Origin: CAYRFF01 sp964436125
Lineage (GTDB): Bacteria > Bacteroidota > Bacteroidia > Chitinophagales > Saprospiraceae
Length of the DNA: 64,000 nucleotides
Assembly: GCA_964436125.1 (NCBI GenBank)
Contig: CAYTBT010000013.1
Span: 17,994 to 81,993 of the forward strand
Direction: 5' to 3'
Positions 51,652-59,988 of this stretch are shown piece by piece (position 1 is the first letter of the stretch; each line of letters starts with the position of its first letter). The notes under the pieces were generated by a model. That model searched no databases. It saw only the letters and a program-made list of their open reading frames with translations, and was not told where the DNA came from. The position numbers and the translations under genes are program-made.

Positions 51652-53306
51652 AATTAAATATACTCCTTTTGCTATTCTGCCTCTGCGGAATTTCGGCTAC
51701 AGCACAAGAGCTCGCACAATCACCCCTTAAATCGAGTTATATCATATATACCGACATCGGAGAAGAGAATTTGAATGTACAGCTCGCAGCGTATTCTCTT
51801 CCTTCAGCAGAGCCGATATTTGCGGAAGCTGGCTTATACAGAATCAGCTTAAAAAAGAAAAAGCAAGACATGTTAAAGGCTATCAAGCATAATCCTGACA
51901 TTAGAATATACCCGGACAGGCCCGTGGACTTGCGCCGTGTTCCCGATGATCCCGGTGTAGGGCAGATGTGGAGCATCAAGACAATGCATCTCGACAAGGC
52001 ATGGAACTTTGATATGGATGGCGTGACGAGTAATGGCGACACGATTGTGCTTGCCGTCATCGACAGAGGAATGCAGGTAAATCACGAGGATCTCGCGTCA
52101 AATATTTGGATTAATAAAGCGGAGATACCTCAGAATAATATCGACGACGATAACAATGGGTATATCGACGACTACAATTCCTATAATTTCAGGCAAGACA
52201 CAAGCTTCCTCAATCCGGACAATACTCATGGGACTCCCGTCGCAGGAATTATGGGTGCTGTCGGAAATAATCAGAAAGGTGGAACGGGTATCATGTGGTC
52301 AACAAAGCTTATGAATCTCGGCCCGGCTTATATTGCAAGTGATATTATCGAGGCTATGCAATATATTTACAATCGCAGAAAAGCCTATAATGAATCCCAA
52401 GGTGCAAGTGGCGATTTTATCGTCGCCGTAAATTGCTCCTGGGGCTGGGAACCTGCGCTTCCATCCGACCTGCCGGGAATATGCAATGTCTTCAATATGC
52501 TCAACAATGTCGGTGTCCTCGTCGTGTGTGCCGTTACCAATTCATATAAAAATGTCGAGGAAAACGGCGATATGCCTTCTGCTTGCCCTCAGCCCAATGT
52601 AATTTCCGTAACCAATATCGATCGGGAAGAGCTCATTCAAGGCGGATACGGAGATAAATATGTCGATATTGCCGCTCCGGGTTCTGACAACTATACCTGC
52701 TCTTACGACAATAGCTACCGCGGGTTCTCGGGCACTTCTTGTGCTACTCCGCATATTACGGGTTCTATTGGTTATCTTTATGATATAGCTTGCGCAAATA
52801 ATCTACGCAATCTCTTTACTGACCCGGCCGCGGTTGCCCAGAAAATGCGAAAAATCATTCTTGACAATGCCAGGGCGATACCGGATGCAGCAGAGAAAGT
52901 AAGTTCCGGTGGTGTCGTAGATCTATATGCGTCTGCCATTGCACTGCAGAAAGCCTGTGGCCTGGCCAAAGTCGGTCCGATTGCGATTAATAGCATTTAC
53001 CCCAATCCCGTCATTCATCAATCTTTCCTGAATATTGAGATTACACATCCGGACTTCCAGGTGTATAAATTTGAGGTATTCAATGTTGCAGGAGAACTTG
53101 TCGATGAAGTAAACTTTGAGGCCAATCCTATGAGCTCGACTTATCAACTCGATATTACCGGATATCAGAGTGGTGTGTACTTTATCCGTTTTTATCATTG
53201 TCCCGGCAATGGAAATATTCCATGTGGCCTAGATAATTCATCGGGTATCGGGGCATATCTGAAAAGTACCGATGTCGTGACAGCTAAATTTGTTGTATTG
53301 AAGTAG
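51648..53306 (+). CDS. Subtilisin-like S8 peptidase with T9SS sorting domain
   Basis: The 552-residue product (ATG at 51648) has a signal peptide (1-20), an inhibitor-like propeptide (about 20-95), and an S8 catalytic domain. Asp is in VLAVIDRGMQVNHEDL near residue 129, His in NTHGTPVAGIMG near 187, and Ser in the block GTSCATPHITG near 364, where Cys replaces the usual Met after the Ser. A C-terminal T9SS type A domain (about 445-552) begins INSIYPNPVIHQSFLNIEI and ends near VVTAKFVVLK. It should be exported through Sec and T9SS and cut by PorU, which is encoded in this window. Translation is coupled to the upstream metal-receptor gene. Confidence 0.92.
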   Translation: MKLNILLLLFCLCGISATAQELAQSPLKSSYIIYTDIGEENLNVQLAAYSLPSAEPIFAEAGLYRISLKKKKQDMLKAIKHNPDIRIYPDRPVDLRRVPDDPGVGQMWSIKTMHLDKAWNFDMDGVTSNGDTIVLAVIDRGMQVNHEDLASNIWINKAEIPQNNIDDDNNGYIDDYNSYNFRQDTSFLNPDNTHGTPVAGIMGAVGNNQKGGTGIMWSTKLMNLGPAYIASDIIEAMQYIYNRRKAYNESQGASGDFIVAVNCSWGWEPALPSDLPGICNVFNMLNNVGVLVVCAVTNSYKNVEENGDMPSACPQPNVISVTNIDREELIQGGYGDKYVDIAAPGSDNYTCSYDNSYRGFSGTSCATPHITGSIGYLYDIACANNLRNLFTDPAAVAQKMRKIILDNARAIPDAAEKVSSGGVVDLYASAIALQKACGLAKVGPIAINSIYPNPVIHQSFLNIEITHPDFQVYKFEVFNVAGELVDEVNFEANPMSSTYQLDITGYQSGVYFIRFYHCPGNGNIPCGLDNSSGIGAYLKSTDVVTAKFVVLK

Positions 53307-53454
53307 GGAAAAATCTTGTAGGCATGACTGTCCTTGATTATAAAGCCCTATAAATGCAATAATCGCAGAAAGCAAACAAAGCAAAGAAAAGGCAAGATTT
53401 TAAGGTCCTGTCACGTAGAACATGACACTGCTTTAATTTTCTTCTACTTATCCT

Positions 53455-53485
53455 TTGTAGATTAACAAGGAAAAATATATCTTTG
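53455..53485 (+). promoter_or_regulatory. Promoter of tRNA-Arg
   Basis: TTG (53455-53457), 20 nt, then TATCTTTG (53478-53485), a full consensus match. The start near 53492 lies about 47 nt before the tRNA. The promoter may also serve the rpmB operon downstream. Confidence 0.8.
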
Positions 53486-53538
53486 CAGTCCGTTTTCAAC
53501 ATTAGGCATGAGAAGTGCTTAAGCTGAAAGAAGGAGAA

Positions 53539-53612
53539 GGCTTCGTAGCTCAACTGGATAGAGCACCTGACTACGGATCAGGAGGTTGCAGGTTCGAATC
53601 CTGCCGAGGTCA
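53539..53612 (+). tRNA. tRNA-Arg (anticodon ACG)
   Basis: A 74-nt cloverleaf: acceptor arms GGCTTCG and CGAGGTC (two G-T wobbles), D-arm GCTC/GAGC, anticodon arm CCTGA/TCAGG with loop CTACGGA giving ACG, and T-arm GCAGG/CCTGC with TTCGAAT. The discriminator base is A and CCA is not encoded. The ACG anticodon should be edited to ICG by TadA to read CGU, CGC and CGA. It lies upstream of the rpmB operon. Confidence 0.96.
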
Positions 53613-53757
53613 CTAAGCATTGACTTCTGTTGTGTGCAACCTTCAGTGTGTAGTGCCGAGGCAGAGCGATGTATAGTGGAATTTCAGAAATTTGAATGAT
53701 AAATAAGCCGTATTGGCATCTGGGGAAACCTATTTATAGATTAAGAAATTGATTGTT

Positions 53758-54009
53758 ATGGCACGGAAATGTGATCTTACAGGCAAGAAACCGATAGCGG
53801 GATATTCAGTCTCTCACTCCAATAAGAAGACGAAGAGACGCTTTAAGCCCAATTTATTTAAAAAACGCTTCTACATTCCTGAAGAGGATCGATGGATTAC
53901 ACTGAAGGTTTCTTCCAAAGCCTTGAAATCTATCAACAAGCTAGGTGTCTATGCCTATATCAAAAAGCTTGAAAAGAAAGGGCAACTTAATCCAGACTTT
54001 AAACTTTAA
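53758..54009 (+). CDS. rpmB: 50S ribosomal protein L28
   Basis: L28 is a small protein of the large subunit near the E site. The 83-residue product starts MARKCDLTGKKPIAGYSVSHSNKKTKRRFKPN, the full family signature, and ends with the LKVSSKALKSINKLG block. Only one Cys of the zinc-binding version remains, so it is the C-minus form. It heads the operon rpmB-rpmG-DUF4295-ftsY typical of Bacteroidota. The frame extends nine bases to a TTG at 53749, but the ATG at 53758 gives the conserved N-terminus. Confidence 0.96.
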   Translation: MARKCDLTGKKPIAGYSVSHSNKKTKRRFKPNLFKKRFYIPEEDRWITLKVSSKALKSINKLGVYAYIKKLEKKGQLNPDFKL

Positions 54010-54020
54010 TATCATATATC

Positions 54021-54206
54021 ATGGCAAAATCAAAAGGGAATAGAATCCAAGTTATCCTAGAGTGTACGGAACAGAAGAAGACCGATATCCCGGGGATTTC
54101 ACGATATTATACACAGAAAAATCGAAAAAATACTCCGGAGAGATTGGAACTAAAGAAGTACAATCCATATTTAAAAAAGCATACTGTTCATAAAGAAATT
54201 AAATAA
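54021..54206 (+). CDS. rpmG: 50S ribosomal protein L33
   Basis: L33 binds 23S rRNA near the E site. The 61-residue product starts MAKSKGNRIQVILECTEQ and contains the RYYTQKNRKNTPERLELKKYNPYLKKHTVHKE core. Of the four zinc-binding cysteines of the zinc form only one is left, so it is zinc-free. It lies 11 nt after rpmB and 2 nt before the DUF4295 gene. Confidence 0.96.
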   Translation: MAKSKGNRIQVILECTEQKKTDIPGISRYYTQKNRKNTPERLELKKYNPYLKKHTVHKEIK

Positions 54207-54208
54207 TT

Positions 54209-54379
54209 ATGGCTAAGAAAGTATCAAAGAACTCCAAGATTTCGCAGAGGAGTGAAAATAAAGGTTCCGGAAAAGACTTTGTTAAGGTCGTTAAAAGCAT
54301 TAAAAATCCGGCTACAGGAAAATACTCATACAAAGAGATGATGATTCACAAGGATGAGGTGAAAGAATTCTTTAATTAA
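54209..54379 (+). CDS. DUF4295 family small basic protein
   Basis: The 56-residue product (MAKKVSKNSKISQRSENKG at the start, KEMMIHKDEVKEFFN at the end) is very basic in its first half and matches the Bacteroidota-specific DUF4295 family. That family always lies right after rpmG, as here (2-nt gap). This suggests a ribosome-associated protein, and it may be an overlooked ribosomal protein of the phylum, but no function is proven. It is short enough to be missed by length cut-offs. Confidence 0.9.
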   Translation: MAKKVSKNSKISQRSENKGSGKDFVKVVKSIKNPATGKYSYKEMMIHKDEVKEFFN

Positions 54380-54420
54380 TCTCCTTTCCTGTGTGTTTAC
54401 AGTAAAATTTTATCGTAAAC

Positions 54421-54455
54421 GAAGGCTTTTCTTTTTGAGGAAAGCCTTTTCTTTT
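54421..54455 (+). terminator. Intrinsic terminator or attenuator between DUF4295 and ftsY
   Basis: AAGGCTTT pairs with AAAGCCTT around a T-rich loop, followed by a T-run with one C. It ends the ribosomal protein transcript, although ftsY starts only 20 nt later, so partial read-through may set the ftsY level. Confidence 0.7.
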
Positions 54456-54474
54456 AATGAATAGGCATTGATAT

Positions 54475-55446
54475 ATGGGTTTCTTTTCTAAATTTTACAA
54501 TAAGAAAAAGAAGGAAGACCTCGATAAAGGTCTCAAAAAAACAAAAAAGAGCTTCTTCGGCAACATCGCCAAGGCCGTCGCCGGTAAATCAAAGGTTGAT
54601 GTCGAGGTCCTCGACGAGCTAGAGCAAGCGCTCATCTCTTCTGACGTCAGTCTCGACACGACGATTAAAATTATCGACCGCCTGGAAGAACGCGTCGCAG
54701 AAGATAAGTATATCAATGTCTCAGAATTAAATGAGCTTCTATACGATGAAATCGTAGGCCTGCTGGACGATAATAATTCGGAAGATCACGATAGCTATTC
54801 CGATGTTATTCAAGGCCATAAACCTTATGTTCTTCTCGTGGTCGGTGTCAATGGCGTAGGAAAAACAACGACCATAGGAAAGCTTGCGCACCATTTTATG
54901 AACGAAGGCAAGTCCGTCGTTCTCGGAGCCGGAGATACCTTCAGAGCTGCAGCTGTGGATCAACTCAAGATATGGACGGAAAGAACTGATGCTCATTTCT
55001 ACAGCAAAGGTATGCATACCGATCCCGCCGCCGTTGCCTATGAAACCGTCGATTACGCTGTCCGCAATGATATCGATGTAGCGATTATCGACACGGCAGG
55101 TAGATTGCATAATAAAAAAGGCCTTATGCGAGAACTCTCCAAGATTAAACGCTCCGTTAATAAACGCCTCGAAGGCGCTCCGCATGATGTCCTCCTTGTA
55201 CTTGACGCCACCACAGGACAGAATGCAATTGAACAAGCTACTCATTTTACAGAGGCAACTGATGTTACTTCAATCGCATTGACTAAAGTAGATGGCACTG
55301 CCAAGGGCGGTGTCGTTATCGCTATATCCGATCAATTTAAAATACCTATAAGATATATCGGTGTCGGTGAAGCAAAAGAACAACTCCAGATATTTAATAA
55401 ACTCGCATTTGTGCAATCACTCTTCGATAAGGAAATCGGGAAGTAA
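54475..55446 (+). CDS. ftsY: Signal recognition particle receptor FtsY
   Basis: FtsY docks SRP-bound ribosomes at the inner membrane. The 323-residue product has a short basic N-terminus for membrane contact, the helical N domain (about 25-100), and the G domain: GVNGVGKTTTIGKLA near 123-137, the DTFRAAAVDQL motif, DTAGRLHNK and TKVDGTAKGG. The long acidic A domain of E. coli is missing, as is common outside Proteobacteria. It is the fourth gene after rpmB, rpmG and DUF4295, a gene order kept in Bacteroidota. Confidence 0.96.
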   Translation: MGFFSKFYNKKKKEDLDKGLKKTKKSFFGNIAKAVAGKSKVDVEVLDELEQALISSDVSLDTTIKIIDRLEERVAEDKYINVSELNELLYDEIVGLLDDNNSEDHDSYSDVIQGHKPYVLLVVGVNGVGKTTTIGKLAHHFMNEGKSVVLGAGDTFRAAAVDQLKIWTERTDAHFYSKGMHTDPAAVAYETVDYAVRNDIDVAIIDTAGRLHNKKGLMRELSKIKRSVNKRLEGAPHDVLLVLDATTGQNAIEQATHFTEATDVTSIALTKVDGTAKGGVVIAISDQFKIPIRYIGVGEAKEQLQIFNKLAFVQSLFDKEIGK

Positions 55447-55916
55447 TTCAAGTGCTGCTGTTTTCAAGGATATCTTATCTGTCAAATACCATCTTGTATG
55501 GTCGGGCAACCATAGAGGTTTCTAAATACCCAAAACGTGCAATAGAAATGCAAAAGGAAGTGCAAAAGCCACAGAAGACAAGGGCTCGCGCAAGAATTTG
55601 GCTCGGAATCGTAGTAAGACTACGGTGAGAACCAAATTCGAGCAAGTGCTTGTATTCAAAGGCTTTTGTGCTTATCTTCAATTTCTAATGCATGATTTGG
55701 GTAATAGCTGATGGCCTGGATTTATCTAACCATATCTTAATAACAGAGTTAGGCTGAGGACACAGATCAGTGTATCACAGAGAAGATAAAATCAGATGAT
55801 CACAGCATTTTTTACCGCTACTCCTCTCTACATTCGTTCAGAAGCACTTTAAGGATTCAAAGGCTTAAAAAATTCATTAATTTTGGTTTAGAGAAGCTTG
55901 AAAGCAGTTACAATCC
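55447..55916. other. 470-bp convergent intergenic region filled by a long foldback
   Basis: ftsY and lepA both end here. The gap is dominated by the imperfect inverted repeat at 55527-55703. I see no intrinsic terminator with a T-run for either gene and no coding frame. The remainder toward lepA (55704-55916) shows nothing recognisable. Confidence 0.5.
55527..55703. repeat. Imperfect foldback (inverted repeat) of 177 bp
   Basis: The two arms, about 89 and 85 bp, pair around a 3-nt centre at 55616-55618. Matched blocks from outside in: TACCCAAA (55527-55534) with TTTGGGTA (55696-55703); a 12-mer at 55538-55549 with 55681-55692 (one mismatch); a 13-mer at 55558-55570 with 55661-55673 (two wobbles); GAATTTGG with CCAAATTC; and CGTAGT (55610-55615) with ACTACG (55619-55624). 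The arms agree in roughly two thirds of positions. This is too long and too regular for a simple terminator. Confidence 0.8.
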
Positions 55917-57707
55917 TTAATCATCCAGTTTAAGGACCTCAAGAAAAGCTTTCTGGGGAATTTCTACAGAACCAACCTGGCGCATCTTTTTCTTCCCGGC
56001 TTTTTGCTTCTCGAGCAACTTTCTTTTTCTGCTTATATCACCACCGTAACACTTGGCAGTAACATCTTTCCGCAACGCCGATATCGTTTCCCTGGCAATA
56101 ACCTTGGCCCCCACAGCGGCTTGGATCGCAATCTTAAATTGTTGTCGTGGCAATAACTCTTTCAACCGTTTACATATCTGCAGGCCGAGCGCACGCGCTT
56201 TGTCTTTATGCACAAGAACCGAGAGAGCATCGACATTCTCGCCATTGAGTTTAATGTCCATTTTAACTAGTTCAGATTGCCTGTAATCCAAGGGAATATA
56301 ATCAAATGAGGCGTAACCTCTGGACATACTCTTCAATCTATCATAAAAATCAAAGACGATTTCTGCAAGTGGCATCTCAAATGTCAGCTCAACCCTTTCC
56401 GGCGTCAGATAAACCTGCTTCTTTATCATGCCCCGTTTCTCAATACACAAGGTTATTATAGGCCCTATATAATCGGGCTTCGTGATAATCTGAGCTTCAA
56501 TAAATGGCTCTTCAACATAGTCGATTGTACTCGGTTCAGGCATATCACTCGGCGTATTAACCATTTTCTTCTCCCCATTGATGTAAACAGCATAAGAGAC
56601 ATTGGGCACCGTAGTAATCACATCCTGGTCAAATTCTCTTGCAAGGCGTTCCTGCACAATCTCCAAGTGTAACATCCCCAAGAAACCGCATCGGAATCCA
56701 AATCCTAGCGCTTCCGATGAATCCGGTTGAAAGGTCAGCGAAGCATCGTTCAACTGCAACTTCTCTATGCTGTCCCGCAGATCAACATAATCCTCATTAT
56801 CTATAGGGAAAATACCCGCATAAACCATCGGCTTTACCTCTTCAAATCCCTTGATAGGCTCATCACATGGCCGTTCTACAAGCGTAATCGTATCGCCCAC
56901 TTGAACATCCTTGGAATCTTTTATTCCCGTGATGACATAGCCCACCTCTCCGGCAGAAAGCTGCTTCCGCGGCTCGGGCTTCAATCGCAATATCCCTATT
57001 TCATCTGCATTATATGTATTCTCATTGTGATAAAACTTAATTTCATCCCCTTTCTGTATTGTGCCATTGAATATACGGAAATAGGCAATAACACCTCTAT
57101 AAGGATTATATACAGAATCAAATACCAATGCCTGCAATGGCGCCTTCGGATCACCGCTCGGTGCAGGTATCCTATCTACTATAGCTTGCAGTATTTCCTC
57201 GACACCCTCGCCTGTTTTACCACTTGCATGAACGAGTTCTTCCGGATCGCATCCTATAAGATCAACTATCTGCTCGCCGACCTCCTCAACCATCGCTGAA
57301 TCCATATCAATCTTATTCAATACAGGAATTATCTCCAGATCGTGCTCTATGGCTAGATAGAGATTGGAGATTGTCTGTGCTTGAATACCTACTGTGGCAT
57401 CTACGAGTAACAGTGCACCTTCACAAGCCGCTATCGCGCGAGACACCTCATAGGAAAAATCTACGTGTCCCGGTGTATCAATCAGGTTGAATACGTATTC
57501 CTGCTTATCATCGGCAATATATCGCATACGGATTGCATGACTCTTGATCGTTATGCCCCGCTCTCGTTCAAGATCCATATCATCTAGTGCCTGGCTCTTC
57601 ATCTCGCGCTCTGACAGAGTATCGGTGGATTCCAGTAGGCGATCACTCAAGGTACTTTTCCCGTGATCCACATGTGCTATAACACAGAAATTTCTTATCT
57701 CTTTCAT
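55917..57707 (-). CDS. lepA: Elongation factor 4 (back-translocase LepA)
   Basis: LepA is a ribosome-dependent GTPase with a role in initiation and stress. From the ATG at 57707 the product has 596 residues, the usual length: P-loop AHVDHGKST near residues 10-18, RGITIKSHA, DTPGHVDFSYEV, NKID, and the C-terminal LepA domain with CYGGDISRKRKLLEKQK near 553. The longer frame to 57764 adds residues with no family match. A TATATTTG box ends 6 nt before the ATG, so the mRNA may be leaderless or nearly so. Confidence 0.95.
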   Translation of the reverse strand: MKEIRNFCVIAHVDHGKSTLSDRLLESTDTLSEREMKSQALDDMDLERERGITIKSHAIRMRYIADDKQEYVFNLIDTPGHVDFSYEVSRAIAACEGALLLVDATVGIQAQTISNLYLAIEHDLEIIPVLNKIDMDSAMVEEVGEQIVDLIGCDPEELVHASGKTGEGVEEILQAIVDRIPAPSGDPKAPLQALVFDSVYNPYRGVIAYFRIFNGTIQKGDEIKFYHNENTYNADEIGILRLKPEPRKQLSAGEVGYVITGIKDSKDVQVGDTITLVERPCDEPIKGFEEVKPMVYAGIFPIDNEDYVDLRDSIEKLQLNDASLTFQPDSSEALGFGFRCGFLGMLHLEIVQERLAREFDQDVITTVPNVSYAVYINGEKKMVNTPSDMPEPSTIDYVEEPFIEAQIITKPDYIGPIITLCIEKRGMIKKQVYLTPERVELTFEMPLAEIVFDFYDRLKSMSRGYASFDYIPLDYRQSELVKMDIKLNGENVDALSVLVHKDKARALGLQICKRLKELLPRQQFKIAIQAAVGAKVIARETISALRKDVTAKCYGGDISRKRKLLEKQKAGKKKMRQVGSVEIPQKAFLEVLKLDD

Positions 57708-57713
57708 ATTCCG

Positions 57714-57721
57714 CAAATATA
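57714..57721 (-). promoter_or_regulatory. -7 promoter element of lepA
   Basis: TATATTTG on the minus strand, with only six bases between it and the lepA ATG. No clear TTG lies 20 nt further upstream. If used, transcription starts at or next to the start codon. Confidence 0.45.
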
Positions 57722-58001
57722 CGGATTCTTTTGGCTTAGATAGAACCTTTTCTCCTTTTACCACATTTTATCAATTCTGCAATCTGCATAGCTATACCTT
57801 CTCGCCATTCCCTATCCCACTCTTCTGGAACTGATCGCTTCTACCCACAGGCAATTCCATGTGGGCTTTTATTGATACTCCTACCTTATGTAATGTCATC
57901 ATGCCGTATAAAGGCATTTGCCGGAAGGCATTCAATCATCTTCAATAGCATCCGCAATACATTCTCCTCCACCTAAAGCAGGATAAATGTGTAAATTCCT
58001 A

Positions 58002-58009
58002 TAAATTTG
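58002..58009 (+). promoter_or_regulatory. -7 promoter element of the lipoprotein gene
   Basis: TAAATTTG fits TAnnTTTG and lies 47 nt before the ATG at 58057. No TTG is visible at the proper distance. Confidence 0.4.
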
Positions 58010-58056
58010 CAGTGTGAAGCAGCTACTCGTGAATTTCTGCGTTACAGTCTATAGAA

Positions 58057-58854
58057 ATGAAAGATTATCTATCCATAATAAGCCTTATAGGAGTGCTTTT
58101 CCTTGCAGCATGTCGAGTGCCGGAGAAGAAGATAGATCGTGTAGATTTACCATCGGACTTTGAGTTTTCTATCGGAGAACATTATTCCGAGAAATTGCAG
58201 GAGCGTACAGCATTTTTACGCGTGCGTATCCTAGAAGAAGTTGATTGTGCGCATACGGACTTTTCGTATTCACTTACAATTGATCTGGACTCCATTCACT
58301 TCACGCTTTACTCCATTTCCACCTATGGCGACTGTGGAGATACCCTTGTTATGCCAGAGAAAGACTTTGCTTTAAACAGCCTTAGAAATGGCACATACGA
58401 GCTGAAGATCGATATCAGTGACGCCTATGATATCCATGGCACAATCACCAATCGGCCAAATATGATATCCATCCATATTCCCGAGCAATATGATCAGCCG
58501 GACCTCAAGCAGACCGTGAGAAAAGTCCCCGATCGCATCGTGTGGGGGCGTATTTCAATCAATGATAATCAGAGCGTTGAACTTATCAACAATATTCTCA
58601 AGAACATTGATAAAGAATGTGGGTTTACAAGCTTGCCGGACGGAGAATATACACCATTTTTCATCAATAATGGGCATGTCACCTTAAATGCAACTGAATA
58701 TCCGCCCAAGACATCCTATCACCGTTCATTTATCGTCAAACCCACCACTAGAGATGAATTTTTAAAATTTGTGGCTGTCCTTGATTCTATAAGGACAATT
58801 CTCGATGGCAATGGGCTTGTCGAAGCTTATTCCTGGGATGGCAGAAAACTGTAG
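58057..58854 (+). CDS. Predicted lipoprotein of unknown function
   Basis: The 265-residue product has a signal peptide with lipobox Cys19 (LFLAAC). The mature part holds two beta-rich halves; the first contains a pair of Cys in EEVDCAHTDF and YGDCGDT that may form a disulfide. The segment DRIVWGRISINDNQSVELIN starts the second half. I do not recognise the family. It is a single gene, divergent from lepA. Export and lipidation are firm from the signal; the function is unknown. Confidence 0.76.
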   Translation: MKDYLSIISLIGVLFLAACRVPEKKIDRVDLPSDFEFSIGEHYSEKLQERTAFLRVRILEEVDCAHTDFSYSLTIDLDSIHFTLYSISTYGDCGDTLVMPEKDFALNSLRNGTYELKIDISDAYDIHGTITNRPNMISIHIPEQYDQPDLKQTVRKVPDRIVWGRISINDNQSVELINNILKNIDKECGFTSLPDGEYTPFFINNGHVTLNATEYPPKTSYHRSFIVKPTTRDEFLKFVAVLDSIRTILDGNGLVEAYSWDGRKL

Positions 58855-59098
58855 CGTCTAGATTTTACACATCTCCATGCGTTTTATATCAGTTCTTCCT
58901 GGATTTTAGCTTACGCAAATGTCCTTGCGATACACTCAATATAAATGTTTATCCTTCCCCTAGTGGAGATTCTTACTATCGCTTATTTTCATCAAAATTT
59001 CCTGTCAAACCAGAATTAAGCTTGAAAATATGTATGAACTCATAAACATTCCTCACCTCTAGTTCTGTTAAATGATATTCATTTCAAGGACAGAAAAT

Positions 59099-59842
59099 AT
59101 GACAACTGAAAATACCATCCTCGCGAATCTCGAGACAATTAATACGCGTATAAAAGATGCCTGCAAACGATGCGACAGGAAGCCCGAAGATATTCAACTC
59201 CTCCTCGCAACCAAAACCGTTTCTGCAGATAATATTAAGGTAGCTCTCCATGCCGGACATACTCTTATCGGCGAGAATAAAGTGCAAGAAATAAGAGATA
59301 AATATGAAGCGCTCTGCGATACGCCCCATACTACGCATTTTATCGGCCACCTGCAGACCAATAAGATAAAATATATCCTCAAGCATAATGTCGCCTGCGT
59401 TGAGTCTATCGACAGACTTAAACTAGCAAGAAAACTACAAAATCGACTCGAATATGAGGATAAACATATCGACGTCCTCATCCAAGTAAATACATCCGCT
59501 GAAGAAAGTAAATTTGGGATTGCTCCGGAGCAAGCTATAGATTTTACAAGAAAAGTTGCACAATATGATCGCCTGCATATCCGCGGATTAATGACCATAG
59601 GTTTATTCAGTGATGACATGAAAAAAGTACGTGAATGCTTTAAACTCCTCAAGAATATCCAAAAGAAATTAATCTCTGCCGATATCCCCAATGTTGAAAT
59701 GAAGGAATTATCCATGGGAATGAGTAAAGACCTAGAAATAGCCATCGAAGAAGGAGCGACGATCATAAGAATTGGAACTGCTATATTCGGTGAGCGTATT
59801 TATCCGGATAGTTATTACTGGAATGAAACATCCAATGGCTGA
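59099..59842 (+). CDS. YggS family pyridoxal phosphate homeostasis protein
   Basis: YggS/PROSC proteins bind PLP and keep its free level and amino-acid pools in balance; they have no known catalytic activity. From the ATG at 59099 the product has 247 residues: the PLP lysine in LLLATKTVSADNI near 36, HFIGHLQTNK near 80-89, VNTSAEESKFGI near 133-144, and the phosphate-binding end LSMGMSKDLEIAIEEGATIIRIGTAIFG. The usual VSK motif reads ATK here, with the Lys kept. The frame extends to 59072 without support. It stands 147 nt before the NAD salvage pair pncB-pncA. Confidence 0.93.
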   Translation: MTTENTILANLETINTRIKDACKRCDRKPEDIQLLLATKTVSADNIKVALHAGHTLIGENKVQEIRDKYEALCDTPHTTHFIGHLQTNKIKYILKHNVACVESIDRLKLARKLQNRLEYEDKHIDVLIQVNTSAEESKFGIAPEQAIDFTRKVAQYDRLHIRGLMTIGLFSDDMKKVRECFKLLKNIQKKLISADIPNVEMKELSMGMSKDLEIAIEEGATIIRIGTAIFGERIYPDSYYWNETSNG

Positions 59843-59988
59843 AATCCCTGAAGCTCTTGTACCGCTACAGGAAAAAGAAGTACTATAAAATCACTATCGA
59901 TAAGAAACATTTTCTGCTTATGTCAATTTAAGGAGATAACAATAACGGACATAAATATCCTGTTAATTACACAAGTAAACATAAAGCA

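Larger units (their letters stand above)
57708..58056. other. 349-bp divergent intergenic region between lepA and a lipoprotein gene
   Basis: Contents: the lepA box TATATTTG (minus strand, 57721-57714); a hairpin CCCACA/TGTGGG at about 57846-57871 followed by CTTTT; a double hairpin at 57901-57931 (ATGCC/GGCAT and TGCC-GGAA-GGCA sharing a GGCAT) that resembles the element at 269-298; and TAAATTTG (58002-58009) for the plus-strand gene. Confidence 0.5.

Noticed and set aside
54739..55245. 168-codon frame antisense to ftsY
   Set aside because: Shadow frame opposite the conserved GTPase domain.
56727..57299. 190-codon frame antisense to lepA
   Set aside because: It mirrors the codon pattern of lepA on the other strand and matches no family; the lepA frame is certain.
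59194..59766. 190-codon frame antisense to yggS
   Set aside because: Shadow of the yggS frame; translation rich in Ser and Cys without domain structure.
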